DNA of 24,442 nucleotides from positions 891,374 through 915,815 of the forward strand of contig BFEA01000314.1 of the NCBI GenBank assembly GCA_003427395.1. Reading direction: 5' to 3'. The DNA comes from Chara braunii. Lineage: Eukaryota; Streptophyta; Charophyceae; Charales; Characeae. Both the position numbers and the translations under genes were made by a program. Each line of letters opens with the position of its first letter. The first letter of the stretch is position 1. Below are positions 8,579 through 18,775 of the stretch, piece by piece. The notes beneath the pieces were generated by a model. The model ran no database searches and was not told the origin of the DNA. It saw nothing but the letters and a program-made list of their open reading frames with translations.

Positions 8579-9123
8579 AGCAAAAAACTAAGAAAACTAG
8601 CGTGTTATCGTAAATTGAACATAATCATTTACGTTTAAGTGTGTCAACTTGTCTCATAAATCTATGATGCAACAATCACAACTATCTATGTTTCCAAAAC
8701 TATAGAAGAATGGAAGTGTGCAAGCAAAATACATATATATAATTAAAAAAAACGTATCGGACTAGGTTGTTTTTTCGGGGCTCGAACACCCAACTTGTGT
8801 TCAGGTACATGCCCGGGTGCCCGGTTGGGCAGGCCCGACCGGGCGTGACAATCATCCTAGGTATGAGAAAGAATCCTTTTTAACACAAGTTTGAACACTG
8901 TGGGGTTGATTATATTTAAAATTAACCTGAATCCGTCGCTTAATGGTGGAGTGAATTGGATGATTGGGAAGGTGGAGAAGATGGCAGATAAACATTGTTT
9001 TTAACAAATATATATATATATTTTTAATGTTATATATTATTTTCTTACTAGGTTTTTTACCGAGTTTTCAATATTAAAAGTTCATTTTCAGTTGTAAATC
9101 TTGCAGTAAGTTAGTATAATTTG
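8579..9123. other. AT-rich intergenic sequence with a short GC-rich island
   Basis: Mostly AT-rich, including a TA-rich run near 9008-9042. Around 8775-8850 is a GC-rich island. On the minus strand it reads TGTTCGAGCCC, close to a Pol III B box, and then, further out, GTCACGCCCGG, a word common at plant Gypsy LTR ends. These could be scraps of a SINE or LTR. No gene is seen. Confidence 0.3.
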
Positions 9124-9297
9124 AAGCAAAAACATCTTAAGAATAATAAATATATTTGAGAAATAACACAAAAAGTTTGAGTTCATGTATCCTCCATTAA
9201 ATTGATTTTTCAAGAGAAGTATTTTAAGAACTATAAATACATTTGAGAAATATGACAAAAATTTTGAGTTCATGTATCCTCCATTAAATTAATTTTC
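9124..9297. repeat. Two-copy 87-bp tandem repeat
   Basis: Two adjacent copies share CATTTGAGAAATA-like and GTTCATGTATCCTCCATTAA blocks; the latter starts at 9181 and again at 9268, giving an 87-base period. Because 87 is a multiple of three, the minus strand at 9273-9088 encodes two similar 29-residue hydrophobic units starting MNSKFL and MNSNFL. The differences between the units are mostly conservative, but the frame is only 61 codons long and no function is proposed. Confidence 0.55.
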
Positions 9298-9696
9298 TTA
9301 AAACATGTTTTTCCTTTCATCATCTAAATGACAACTTTCACTGGTAAATTCATCTGTGGAATTTCGTAATATATAGTACGAAAAACTATGACATGTTACT
9401 TAGAGGTAGTATGATTGTTTTTTTTTGTTTAGTGATCATCTCTTATTTAAATAAAACATTGAACTTATGTTTCACAAAGTTTAAGTCAGGTAAGAACCCC
9501 TATATGATTTTCGTATTTTATTTTTACGACCTAATCTTTAAACCACCACTACCTTTCACTGATAAATGTAAAGTCCATATTGTAACTACAAGTTGGAATT
9601 TATTGCGTCGAATAGACCCCACACCCGTTGTTGAGATTTGAATAAAATCAACACGAAGAAAAAAAAAAAAGTCTCTGACAGCTACTACATCCGTAA
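9298..9696. other. AT-rich intergenic, no gene seen
   Basis: AT-rich sequence ending in an A-run at about 9658-9669. Short open frames lack recognisable content. Confidence 0.35.
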
Positions 9697-10052
9697 TGTC
9701 CGAAAATGTCCCCACCGAGGGCATAGTATCACTTGTAGTTGTCATAATGCATGTGGCCACTACTATGGGAACATGATTTATTTATTTTTCTTTTTTTTAC
9801 TTATAATGTCATGCGAGTCAGGCAGGGCGTAGTCCACGGAGCAACAACACCCTCACCTCGACTACAATGACACTAGTACTGGAGCACCATGTATCTGACT
9901 GCTATCACAATACTGGAATGCTATTGTTTTTTTTTTAATTCTTTTTTTGTTGTCTCGAAATGACGCCCTCACTAAGGGCAATATCACACTAGCACTTCAT
10001 AGAATGCACGTGAAAACAATCATGGCCTTATTGATGTTTTTTTTTTCTTTTT
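9697..10052. repeat. Diverged direct duplication ending in T-runs
   Basis: About 9700-9797 and about 9955-10052 are related. Each contains CGAAA(A)TG, then a CCC(A/T)C...GGGCA word, TATCACA/TATCACT, an ATGCA(T/C)GTG word and an ATTTATT/ATTGATG segment running into a T-rich tract. The offset is about 257 bases. This looks like two copies of a short retroposed or TE-derived segment. Confidence 0.4.
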
Positions 10053-10928
10053 TCTTTTTTATTGGTACCAGGAAAGAAAAATGGGATGGTGTTGTACAAA
10101 TGTCAAATTCAGCAAAACCTAGTACGCAATGTTAGGGTTTCTAGGCAAAAAGAGCCTCAGAGGTAGTGATGGTTTAATATGTTAAAAAAAAAAAAAACTT
10201 ACAAGAATCCTTAAAGTGTACAATAAAAACACATATACAAAAATGTACGCAAAAGTGAGTTTAGATTGTCGCAACATTTAATAGTTTAAGCAAAGTTTAA
10301 AAAAAGGATAAACCTTTTGAACCCTATCTTTATGTAGACAACCATTATCATCATACCCATCCTAATCCTGATAAGATTTATAATTAAACAATATTTATAC
10401 TGTACTTAAACCAATAACGTCAAAGTTATTTCTCTCAGTCAAACTTTTTTTCCCCTCGGTCAAATCTCCTCACCGCTCAACAAACCTTTTAATTACCTTG
10501 CCTAATCTACCTGATTAGTAAAGCAGGACACAAACCTCTTCATATCACTGTGAGATGCCGAAAACATTTTTTCATATAGCCTATATTTATTCCATATTTG
10601 GCCTATTCCTCACCTACTGGATAAGATTTATCATGGTTAACTGTGATCGACATAAAATACCAGGGAAGTTAGTTGACATTTTTAAACGCCATGTTTTGTT
10701 CATTTTCCACAATTTGTAAAAGTAAGTTTTAAGTTTATCAATATCTCCTTTGACGTTATTTTATATAGCAACACACCCTTTATTTCATCCCTACTAAGTA
10801 GTTTCAAAGAAAAGTCAGTTATGATATATTTCTTTACTTTAGCTACTTCACATGGGCTACCAGACCTGCACAGGCCCAGGCTGGTCAGGCCCAATCCCCG
10901 AGTGACCCGGGCAAGTCCAAAATCCGGG

Positions 10929-10931
<3 letters not shown>
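10053..10931. other. Intergenic, no gene seen
   Basis: AT-rich sequence with an A13 run near 10184, followed at 10850-10930 by a GC-rich patch containing repeated CAGGCCC and CCGGGCAA words just before the T51 tract. That patch has the feel of a transposable-element end, but no diagnostic structure was found. Confidence 0.3.

Positions 10932-10982
<51 letters not shown>
10932..10982. repeat. T51 homopolymer
   Basis: An uninterrupted run of 51 T. Read on the minus strand it would be a poly(A) tail belonging to whatever lies to its right (10983 onward), where GGTTCGTCTAGG at about 11042 vaguely recalls a B box. It could equally be a simple homopolymer expansion. Confidence 0.9.
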
Positions 10983-10986
<4 letters not shown>

Positions 10987-11139
10987 GGGGCCTAATTTGT
11001 GCTCACTAAGACCTCTCAGAATTCACAATGTTTTGATTTTTTGGTTCGTCTAGGTTCAGGCCTGGGGGGGTGGGGTAGGGGGAAGACGAGGAAGAGAAAG
11101 AAGGGTGGAGGAAGAAGAAGAAGAAGAGAGGAGGAGGAG

Positions 11140-11865
11140 GAAGACCCGCCCATCCTGACCTTTTCCCCCATCCCGACCCTCCCAACCAATCCTCCTGCTC
11201 GACTTTCCTGCCGTTGCCCCAACGCCGGCATCCTAATCCCCCCGACCCTCCTGCCCGACCTTCTCCACACCTGTCTATCCCAACCTTTCCCCCGTCCTGC
11301 GCGTTTGCCCCATCCCGACCTTTCCCCCATCCCCACCATTCCCCCATCCCGACCTTTTTCCCACATCCCGACCTACCCGCTCATCCCGACCCTTCCACCT
11401 AATCCCCCTGCTCGACCATCCGTTGTTGCCCCTGCCCCCGCTCCCGCCCGACCCTCCTGCCCTTGACCCCACCCCACAATCCTGACCCTCCTGACCCTCA
11501 TGCCTTACCTTCCTGGCCCTCCCGACCCTCCCGCCCGTGACACCGAACCCGTCCCACCCGCCCATCCCGCCCTTTTCCGGACCTCACCCCACCCGCCCAC
11601 CCCGCTCTACCCTCTCGCTCGACCCTCCCACCCACCCATCGCGACCTTTCCCCAACCCCATCCCCCCCGCCCACCCTGCTCAACCCTCCCACTTGACCCT
11701 CCCGCTTGACCCTCCCAACCGCCCATCCCGACCTTTCCCCGACACTCCCGCCCGACCCTCCCTACCTGCCCCCTGAGCCTCCATCCCGACCCTACGACTC
11801 GACCTCGGCCCTCCAGGCCAACCCTCCTAAGCGACCCTCCAACCCCACTCTACTGCCCGAGGAAC
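11140..11865. repeat. C-rich minisatellite of CCCGACC(C/T)T(T/C)CC words
   Basis: Dozens of degenerate units of about 12-16 bases built on CATCCCGACCTTTCCCC and CCCGACCCTCC run through the interval. Every frame is open for long stretches and encodes Pro/Ser/Arg/His-rich peptide, which follows from composition. It is an array, not a gene, and G-rich on the complementary strand. Confidence 0.7.
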
Positions 11866-11867
11866 CA

Positions 11868-11898
<31 letters not shown>

Positions 11899-12420
11899 AA
11901 GGAGAAGAAGAAGAAGAAGAAGAAGAAGAAGAAGAAGAAGAAGAAGAAGAAGAAGAAGATAAAGAGACGAGAAAGAAACGACGACGAAGTAGTAGACGAA
12001 GAAGAAGAAGAAGAAGGGAGGAGAACGACGACCAGGAAGAGGGGAGGAAGACAAAGAAGAACAGTGTAGAGATGGAAAAAGAAGTGGAAAAAGAAGGGAA
12101 GAGGAGGAAGAAGAGGAGGAGAGGACGAGGGAGGAGAAAAACAAGAGAGGTGGAAAAAAAATATGAAGAGGGGAGGAAGAGGAAGAAGAAGAGTATAGCG
12201 ATGAAAGAAAGACGAGGACGAAGAAGAACCTAGAGGAAGACGAAGAAGAGGGGAGGAGGAGGAAGAAGAAGAAGCTAGTAGGAAGAAGAAGACGAAAAAG
12301 AAGGCGAAGAAGAATAATAAGAAGAAAACGAGAAAGACAAAAAAGGGAGGATAACAAAAAGAAGAAGAGGGAAGGAAAACGAAGAGGGGAGGAAAAAGTA
12401 GAGGGAGGACCCGATACGGT
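11866..12420. repeat. GAA/GGA purine tract
   Basis: Near-pure (AAG)n at about 11871-11960 degenerates into mixed GAA, GAG and GGA sequence up to the LTR-like repeat. The plus strand is almost all purine. The overlapping minus frame encodes Leu/Phe/Ser homopolymers and is rejected as coding. This mirror-like purine tract abuts the C-rich minisatellite. Confidence 0.75.
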
Positions 12421-13081
12421 TAGCGACCACGCGACTTTCTGCGCATGGTTACTTGAGGGGTTGAGTGAGTGAGGAGGAGGAGAGGGCCTGACATGCTGCA
12501 TGAATGCCCTCGTCCTTTTTTTTGGGTTTTGAGGCTGGTATGACCATGCCTTAGCGAGCACGAAGAATAACTGTTGCCATAGCTTAGTTCTTGTTCTACA
12601 GTGGGAATGGGGAATCCTGACTCGATCGTCTCACGAAAAATCTTTTTGAATTTTAACTAATGTCGAACCCCTGTGGGCTCTAGGAATTTCTTTTCTTGTA
12701 TTTCCTTTTTGCAATTAGGACTTAGGCTAGGAATTTGGGTACATTACGATGCTGCCGACAGCTACACTGCGCTTCTTGTTTGCGTGCACTTCACCACGTC
12801 AGGGTATGTACTCTGGTTTCTCTGCGCCTTAATCTTGTGTGTAACTGTAATTCTCTTCTTGGCGAGCGCAGATGTAACTATAATTTTCTCTTTCTTGATA
12901 TCTTCGCGCGTTCTTATTCTTCCTAATCCTATTGGCCTAAGCGATGCATGACTAGATCGATGCGTGGAGAGTGGCTACGTCCACCACGCCGCAGCCTGGC
13001 CATGCAGACGTAGGCACTTCCTTCCTCCTCCTTCCTTCCCTCTTATACACGATCCTGGGTATCTCACACAAGCATGCATGC

Positions 13082-13088
13082 TATAAAT
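13082..13088 (+). promoter_or_regulatory. TATA box of the 5' LTR
   Basis: TATAAAT in the context GCATGCATGCTATAAATT. The same context is conserved in the right LTR at 24107-24113, which supports it as the Pol II core promoter of the element; transcription would start about 25-35 bases downstream. Confidence 0.55.
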
Positions 13089-13342
13089 TCCGCAAGCCTA
13101 ATTAATTCCCGCTCTATGAACTTTTGGAGTTAGCGAGGTCAAGAGGATCGACTAACAAGCAAGTGTTGGAAGGTGAGTCGAGAGTTGGGCGATCCGACGG
13201 GCTGGTGCTAGGTATGCGGGGTTGACGTGGGGCCGCGACGGACTTTGGCGCACGGGCGAACCTGGCTTGCATCCCCGGACTAAGCGGGGTGACAACTCTA
13301 TTTGGGTGCGAGGCAACGGACTGCCCGCCTCAGGATGTTGTG

Positions 13343-13347
<5 letters not shown>

Positions 13348-13407
<60 letters not shown>

Positions 13408-13540
13408 NNNNNNNNNNNNNNNNNNNNNNNNNNNNNNNNNNNNNNNNNNNNNNNNNNNNNNNNNNNNNNNNNNNNNNNNNNNNNNNNNNNNNNNNNNNNN
13501 NNNNNNNNNNNNNNNNNNNNNNNNNNNNNNNNNNNNNNNN

Positions 13541-13599
<59 letters not shown>
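13348..13599. repeat. (GA)n microsatellite with a 133-base N gap
   Basis: (GA)n occupies 13348-13407 and 13541-13599, with N at 13408-13540. The true repeat length is unknown. The corresponding array in the right LTR begins near 24371 and runs off the window. Confidence 0.95.
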
Positions 13600-13600
<1 letters not shown>

Positions 13601-13874
13601 GGGATGTGTTGGAGAGGTGCCTTTCTTTTATTCTTCTGAGCAATTTTGGTATCTAGCGCAAGTCGCCCTTGTTTTCTTTTGAATCAGCATCTCGGACTTT
13701 TCCTTTGTTTGTCCCCGAGGATTGGTGTGTGATTATCTTCCTTGCTTTCCCTCGGTATGAACTAACAACTTGATGAGTTAATCACCTGCGATCGAATTTT
13801 GTATGAGTTATGACCAATAGCCGTGATGCATGGAAGATTGCCAACTCCTCTTGTGTGTATTTAAAGTTGGATGC

Positions 13875-13957
<83 letters not shown>

Positions 13958-14230
13958 GGGATGTGTTGGAGAGGTGCCCTTCTTCTATTCTTCCAAGCAA
14001 TTTTGGTATCTGGCACAAATCACCCTTGTTTTCTTTTGAATCAGCATCTCGGATTTTTCCTTTGTTTGTCCCCGAGGATTGGTGTGTGATTATCTCCCTT
14101 GCTTTCCCTCGGTATGAACTAGCAACTTGATGAGTTGATCACCTGCGATCAAATTTTGTAGGAGTTGTGACCAATAGCCGTGATGGAAGATTGCCAACTC
14201 CTCTTGTGTGTATTCAAAGCTGGATGCATG
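13600..14230 (+). repeat. Tandem duplication of a (GA)n-plus-275-bp module inside the LTR
   Basis: Unit 1 at 13600-13877 and unit 2 at 13957-14230 both start CGGGATGTGTTGGAGAGGTG and end TTGGATGCATG/CTGGATGCATG, separated by a second (GA)n array at 13878-13956. They are about 90% or more alike by eye. The period is 357 bases. Unequal exchange between GA arrays would explain it. Confidence 0.85.
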
Positions 14231-15278
14231 GATGTTTGGTGTTTTTCTGTCTGAGTGTGAATAAGATAGGCATGCTAGATGATTAGACGTTTGTCTCACT
14301 ATAGGATTGCCCACTTTCGGGTTAACGGGTCCGCACGTACCAGTTGCGCGCTGCTAACCTTCATCTACCCGATCCACGGACAGTTCTTGTGCATGCATGT
14401 GTAAGCCCGACACGAGGAAGGTTGTCACTTACACGCGTGTCTGCAAGGCTTGTACCCGACCCACTTTCCGAATGTCTGAGTTTCCGCCCACCTTGCAGCA
14501 TGATCATTGACATCCCTTTTCGTATCACTGACCGCGAGCGTTTGAGAGATTGAGAATTCCGAGAATATTGGGAGCACGTATGTCTGTCTGCACGATCGAG
14601 GAGAGAACTTCCGGAATTTCCATATCCGAGGGGGAATGAATGTCTCTGTGAATGGGATCTTGGTCGGGCCCTAGAACATATTCCCCACCACCCTGACCTT
14701 CCCAACCCGTACACATGTCATCTCATCGTGGAGCCCTAAATAATCATACTGGAAACTGACTTCCCTCCCTATCACCTCGTATTACCCCTCCACTCCCTGA
14801 CTATCATCCCCTGGCACGCAATCGTTCCCTATTGGCCCCAACCCTCATGCTTAGAGTGCCTACGGGACCGCGATTACCGAGCGTCCGGCTTCATCCAGCG
14901 AACTCACTCAGAGAAGGAACGACGGATGCACAGTCTTCGGCTGAGGCCGGCCTCGTCGGATTCAGAGACCTGTGACGTTCGCTGTCGGCAGGTGATCAGT
15001 CAGCCAAATAGCCATAGTGTCCCGACAGTACACGAAATACGAGTCCGACCCAGACCACGGAGCCAGCAAAGGAGGTAGCTCCACATTTCGAAACACAAAC
15101 CCGGACTGCGGCCGACGCTTACTCTCTTTTGCATTCCTATCCCTGAAACTTGCCACAAGGGATCTCAGTTTCGATCTGGGACTCCACCCCCACTTTCCTA
15201 AAATCATTGGCGCACCCCCTTTTTCGCACTTCCAGACCCACACCCACTTCGATCAGGAAGTTGCGCCGGGCGTGAGGT

Positions 15279-15290
15279 TGGTATCGGAGC
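15279..15290 (+). other. Primer-binding site of the Gypsy element
   Basis: TGGTATCGGAGC matches the plant initiator-Met tRNA 3'-end complement TGGTATCAGAGC at 11 of 12 bases and lies just after the putative LTR end. It would prime minus-strand DNA synthesis and fixes the 5' LTR boundary. The gag ATG follows 145 bases later. Confidence 0.75.
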
Positions 15291-15434
15291 CGACACAGGG
15301 GAAGCCCGAGACTGCCAAGTGAGGAAGCCGCATAGAGCGATCTGGCAAACAGAGGACGGGCTAGGCAGAGGAACGCGCCACAACGCGACCCTATAGTAAC
15401 AAGGAGTAGATCGGTCGGACGACAGGCTGCTAAC

Positions 15435-16512
15435 ATGAACGCCAACCCGACACCCAATGCTGGCGGGGCTCAAGCCCCTCGAGCTCGGGCACGTGCAGCA
15501 CCGCCCGACTTGTACCTCTTTGACCCCGCACATCATTTGGTTGGAGGATGGCTGGCTACGCTGTGTGCGCAACAATACGACAATGATGAAACTCGAATTA
15601 ACATCCCCACCCGGTTAGGAGGGGATGCACACCATTGGTTTAGCACTTACGCTTGGGTAGATCTTCCGACCTTCGAGAGGGACTTCTTACACCGATTCGA
15701 TTAAATCCATCCAGATTAGGCCTTCTTCATGATCAAGGATCGAGTTCAGAAACCCCTCGAATCTGTCACCGAATACCGTAGTAGGTTCTATAGGTTGTTC
15801 GTTAAGTCAGAACGAGGAGAGGAGGTCGAAAGGGATTTGTTCATCGATGGGCTTCGTAGCCGTGCAATGAAGGCAAAATTGTGAAAGCATTCTCCCCAAT
15901 CAATTACACCATGCAGCAGATCATGGACGCTGCCGAGGAAATGGAGCGAAAGTTTGCCGCTAACTTCCTAAAAGGGAAGACCACGCTAAGGAGGGGGATT
16001 CCTCGAAATTAGCCAGAGCAAAGGCAGAGTTGGTCGCGCTCCAAAATAAATTTGAAAACACGGGCTTCGTTGCCAATCCCGTCACTTATCTGGAACCAGT
16101 TGGAGCTAAGCGATCGATATCAGATACAACCACGGGACTGCCTATGATGGTTACGCCTCCACCTTCCCGGAGTACCCCTGGGAAGCCAAGCGAATCCAAC
16201 GCGATACTTGAACTAACTCGAACACTAGTTAGTCTGATGCAAGAAAGTAAGAAGGACCAGCGCGAGCACAATGCTCAGATATAATCTTTGATGAGGTCGA
16301 TGCGCCCCATTGTCGTCCGAGTTGCACCGATAACATAACGAAAAGCCCCCGCTCAGGCTGTGGGCGGTGCGGCGGCTAATCTGGGCGTCTGCTACAAGTG
16401 TCACCAGCCTGGCCACATAGTCCGAGACTGTCCCCACCACTCGACGCAAGTCCGAGTGGGAGCCACCCCTGTGGTAGCAGCACCTGGAAGCAGCGGAGCT
16501 TATCCCGCTTGA
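15435..16512 (+). pseudogene. gag: gag (capsid/nucleocapsid), broken
   Basis: The ATG at 15435 opens a frame with a Retrotrans_gag-type core: TRLGGDAHHWFSTYAWVDLP, then FERDFLHRFD. In-frame TAA at 15702 and TAG at 15717 interrupt it. The same frame continues with FFMIKDRVQKPLESVTEYR and FYRLF. A one-base loss near 15876 moves the reading to the frame that carries FSPINYTMQQIMDAAEEMER. The last part, in the frame of 16030, has TAA at 16282 and 16336, then a perfect CCHC knuckle (C-x2-C-x4-H-x4-C) at 16390-16431, and ends at a TGA at 16510. Gag would form the cytoplasmic particle, and the knuckle would bind the element RNA. This copy cannot make a complete Gag. Confidence 0.8.
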
Positions 16513-17370
16513 CCAACATCTCACTAGGATACCCGGGCTGGGAATGATCGGAACCATCCGCCTCGCGAATGAACAACGTCAAGTAACGGAGTGGAGACCG
16601 TCTACTGGAAAAATGGAGTCGGATGGTCCCGCGTTTGTCACAAGTGAGATTGACGTCCTGAACATAGTCCGAGCTTTGGAACACTGAATTCCCCTGCCCA
16701 TCGGGCACTTGCTATCCATATCGGAGCAAGCCAACGAACGCATGCTGCAACATTGCAAGGTGAATTGGAAGCAGTTTGCTCTCACCAAGTTAGCAGCCAC
16801 AAAAGGGAAAACCCCTGCCCATAAAGATAAACCCGATGTCCCCAGTACCTCGGACCCGATACGGTTAGGACTAATAAAAATAGACGATTATTTTCTACGC
16901 ATTAAGGTCATCCCGTGGAAATCGGCGGAATGCGATATAGAAGTCTGGGGAATTTCGTACAATGCTATTATCGACTCAAGGGCCGCAGTCCTGGCCATCT
17001 CTCTGAGGATCGTCGAACGGGCAGGCAGAAGAAAATATATGATCCCGTTAGCGGAAGGAGATCACCTTGTCTCCGCTGATGAAGAAAAGATCAAGGTAGT
17101 GGGGAGGATGACAAATGTCGCGTTCTGACTGGGAAAAGTCCACGCCCTGGGGGATGTCGTAGTATTGGACGTTAACACATATGACATCCTCTTGGGACTG
17201 CCATCCCTCACCACACTACGAGCCAGCTGGATTTCGAAAGGCGATCAATCATCCTTCAAAATACAAGCGGGAAATCGTACGTTATCCCTATGCGTTCAAC
17301 TCTCCGAACTACGTTACTTACGACCCGGAAAACTCTCATCGGGACCGGAGAACCAATCCTTGTGATTACC
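16511..17370 (+). pseudogene. pol: pol: aspartic protease segment, inactivated
   Basis: The frame (+1 relative to the end of gag) carries IRLANEQRQVTEW and DGPAFVTSEIDVLNIVRALE. After a TGA at 16685 come IPLPIG and the retropepsin-like region. The active-site triplet, expected D-(S/T)-G, reads D-S-R within AIIDSRAAVLAIS, the Arg codon AGG lying at 16979-16981, one G-to-A step from Gly GGG. A second TGA at 17126 interrupts before LGKVHALGDVVVLDVN and YDILLGLPSL, the C-terminal protease block that normally precedes reverse transcriptase. The enzyme would cleave the polyprotein inside the particle. After about 17230 the correct frame is unclear. Confidence 0.7.
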
Positions 17371-17681
17371 TGGAAGGAACCCCTCAAAGAGACGAACCAA
17401 AGGGGGAAGGGATCTAAGTTGTCAATTAGCTCCTCTGACAGCGAGGACGAAGCAGAACCAGTAATCCAGGATATGACGCATCAACTGACTCGCTACCAAG
17501 TCTGACAGAAAATGGCGAAAATATTTCTCCTTATAGAAAGAAACCTTCAACGGACGCGAGTTTTAATCTTAGGGCAACCACTTGTGCAAGTATCTCGAAT
17601 GGCCGATTCTTCGAAACCCCCTCGGACCTTGTACGAGGGCACCACCCCGCTTCACTCGAGATACAGTGACAAGAAGGCATT
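17371..17681 (+). other. Protease-RT linker of pol, frame uncertain
   Basis: Spacer of the polyprotein. One frame reads an acidic, Ser-rich stretch (SISSSDSEDEAEPVIQDM) up to a TGA near 17503. Open pieces exist in all three frames and frameshifts are likely. No domain is recognised. Confidence 0.4.
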
Positions 17682-18775
17682 TTGCAATATTTGGGAACTA
17701 CCTCGTTCCTTGCTCCTGCAGGGAAAGAGGTCCGATTGTTGCAACAGGGCGCTGAGAGCGAAACTTTGGAACCCCCTGGGCGCGGCAACCCTTACGAACT
17801 CATGGTCAAGATCGTCGAGAAATTCGTAAGCTTGCAGGACATCGACGATGATGTGACACCAGAAGAACACGTGGCAATCCGGGAAGAAGAGACCCAAATG
17901 GTTGCCACGGTGTTCTTCTTGAGATCGGATAACTCATTTATTTCAGCTCCCCCATCGGGGAACGGTAGCAAAGTGGGCACAAAACAACTGACGGTTAACA
18001 TACACGGACAACTTTATGAACTGCATGTGCCCCAGTATGTGCCCGATGAAACCCACCGATTGATCGTGGACTTCCTCACCGAATATCAAGGGTCGATTAA
18101 CGTTAAGGACACAGATATCAGGCTGTCGTTAGTTATTCAGCATGAAATCCAAACCGGAACGCACCCACCAATCCATTGTAAACCCTACCGATACTCCTTC
18201 GCGGAACGAAGGACAACATTGGAACGAATCAGAGAATTTGAAGCTAACGGTTGGATCGAGCCAGCTATTGGGGCCTTGGTTATTCTCCGTAGTACTTGTG
18301 TCGAAGAAAAATGGGTCGATTCGCATATGCATCGATTATAGGAAGTTGAATGACATCACGATTAAAGATGTGTAACCCCTCCCCCGGATTGATGATTTGT
18401 TAGATGCGATTGGGTGTGCTAATTATTTTAGTAAGTTTGATATTCGCTACGGGTTTCATCATATCCTGGTTAAGGAGGAGCATCGGCTGAAAACGACGTT
18501 TTATTTGAAGGTACTTGGCAGTGGATTCGCTGCTCTATGGGAATATGCAATGCGCCGACTACTTTCCAGAGAGCAATGAATGTCACATTTTAGAACTTCG
18601 TTAACAAGACTAGGCTGACCCAGGGAATGGTCAATTTTTACGTCATTGTGTACATGGACGATATCCTGGTGTATTCTGAATCATTTCACGGACACGCTCA
18701 GCACATCGAATGGACACTTGCGGCATTACGGGATGCTGGATTCAAGACCGCATTGGAGAAAAATGGATCTCGTTC
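17682..18775 (+). pseudogene. pol: pol: reverse transcriptase, broken
   Basis: The segment starts with a polyprotein spacer that includes PYELMVKIVEKFVSLQDIDD, then the RT entry at about 18150: PIHCKPYRYSFAERRTTLER and EFEANGWIEPA. A frameshift near 18270 leads to GPWLFSVVLVSKKNGSIRIC, IDYRKLND, a TAA where Tyr is expected (about 18373), PLPRIDDLLDAIG, and YFSKFDIRYGF with a catalytic Asp. Another shift near 18515 leads to GICNAPTTFQRAMNVTF, TAG at 18591, and the catalytic box YMDDILVYS (YMDD at 18651-18662). The domain therefore has its canonical RT motifs in order, spread over three frames. Confidence 0.85.

Larger units (their letters stand above)
12422..15278 (+). repeat. 5' LTR (long, about 2.85 kb, left edge uncertain)
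   Basis: Similarity to 23425-24442 begins abruptly at AGCGACCACGCG and continues through the TATA region to the (GA)n array; the right copy then leaves the window. The right boundary is inferred from the PBS at 15279: the sequence just before reads CGGGCGTGAGGT, which resembles the common plant Gypsy LTR end CGGGCGTGACA with the terminal CA changed. No TG start is seen at 12422, so the left edge may be truncated. Within it lie a TATA box, a (GA)n array with an assembly gap, and a tandem duplication. Confidence 0.6.

Noticed and set aside
8775-8850. Possible SINE or LTR end (B-box-like word and GTCACGCCCGG on the minus strand)
   Set aside because: No paired A box, no second LTR and no canonical T-arm geometry; kept only as a note in the region entry.
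10999-11776. Several Pro-rich frames in the C-rich array
   Set aside because: All frames are open because of the repeat unit; no coding signal beyond composition.
11827-12561. Minus-strand 244-codon frame rich in Leu, Phe and Ser
   Set aside because: It is the complement of a GAA/GGA tract and runs into the LTR; no domain or unique sequence supports it.
13152-13656. Arg-Glu and Leu-Ser dipeptide frames across the N gap
   Set aside because: Pure translation of (GA)n and of unresolved N bases.
14361-15575. Minus-strand frames within the 5' LTR and leader
   Set aside because: Short, overlapping, without domains, and antisense to the element's leader and gag start.
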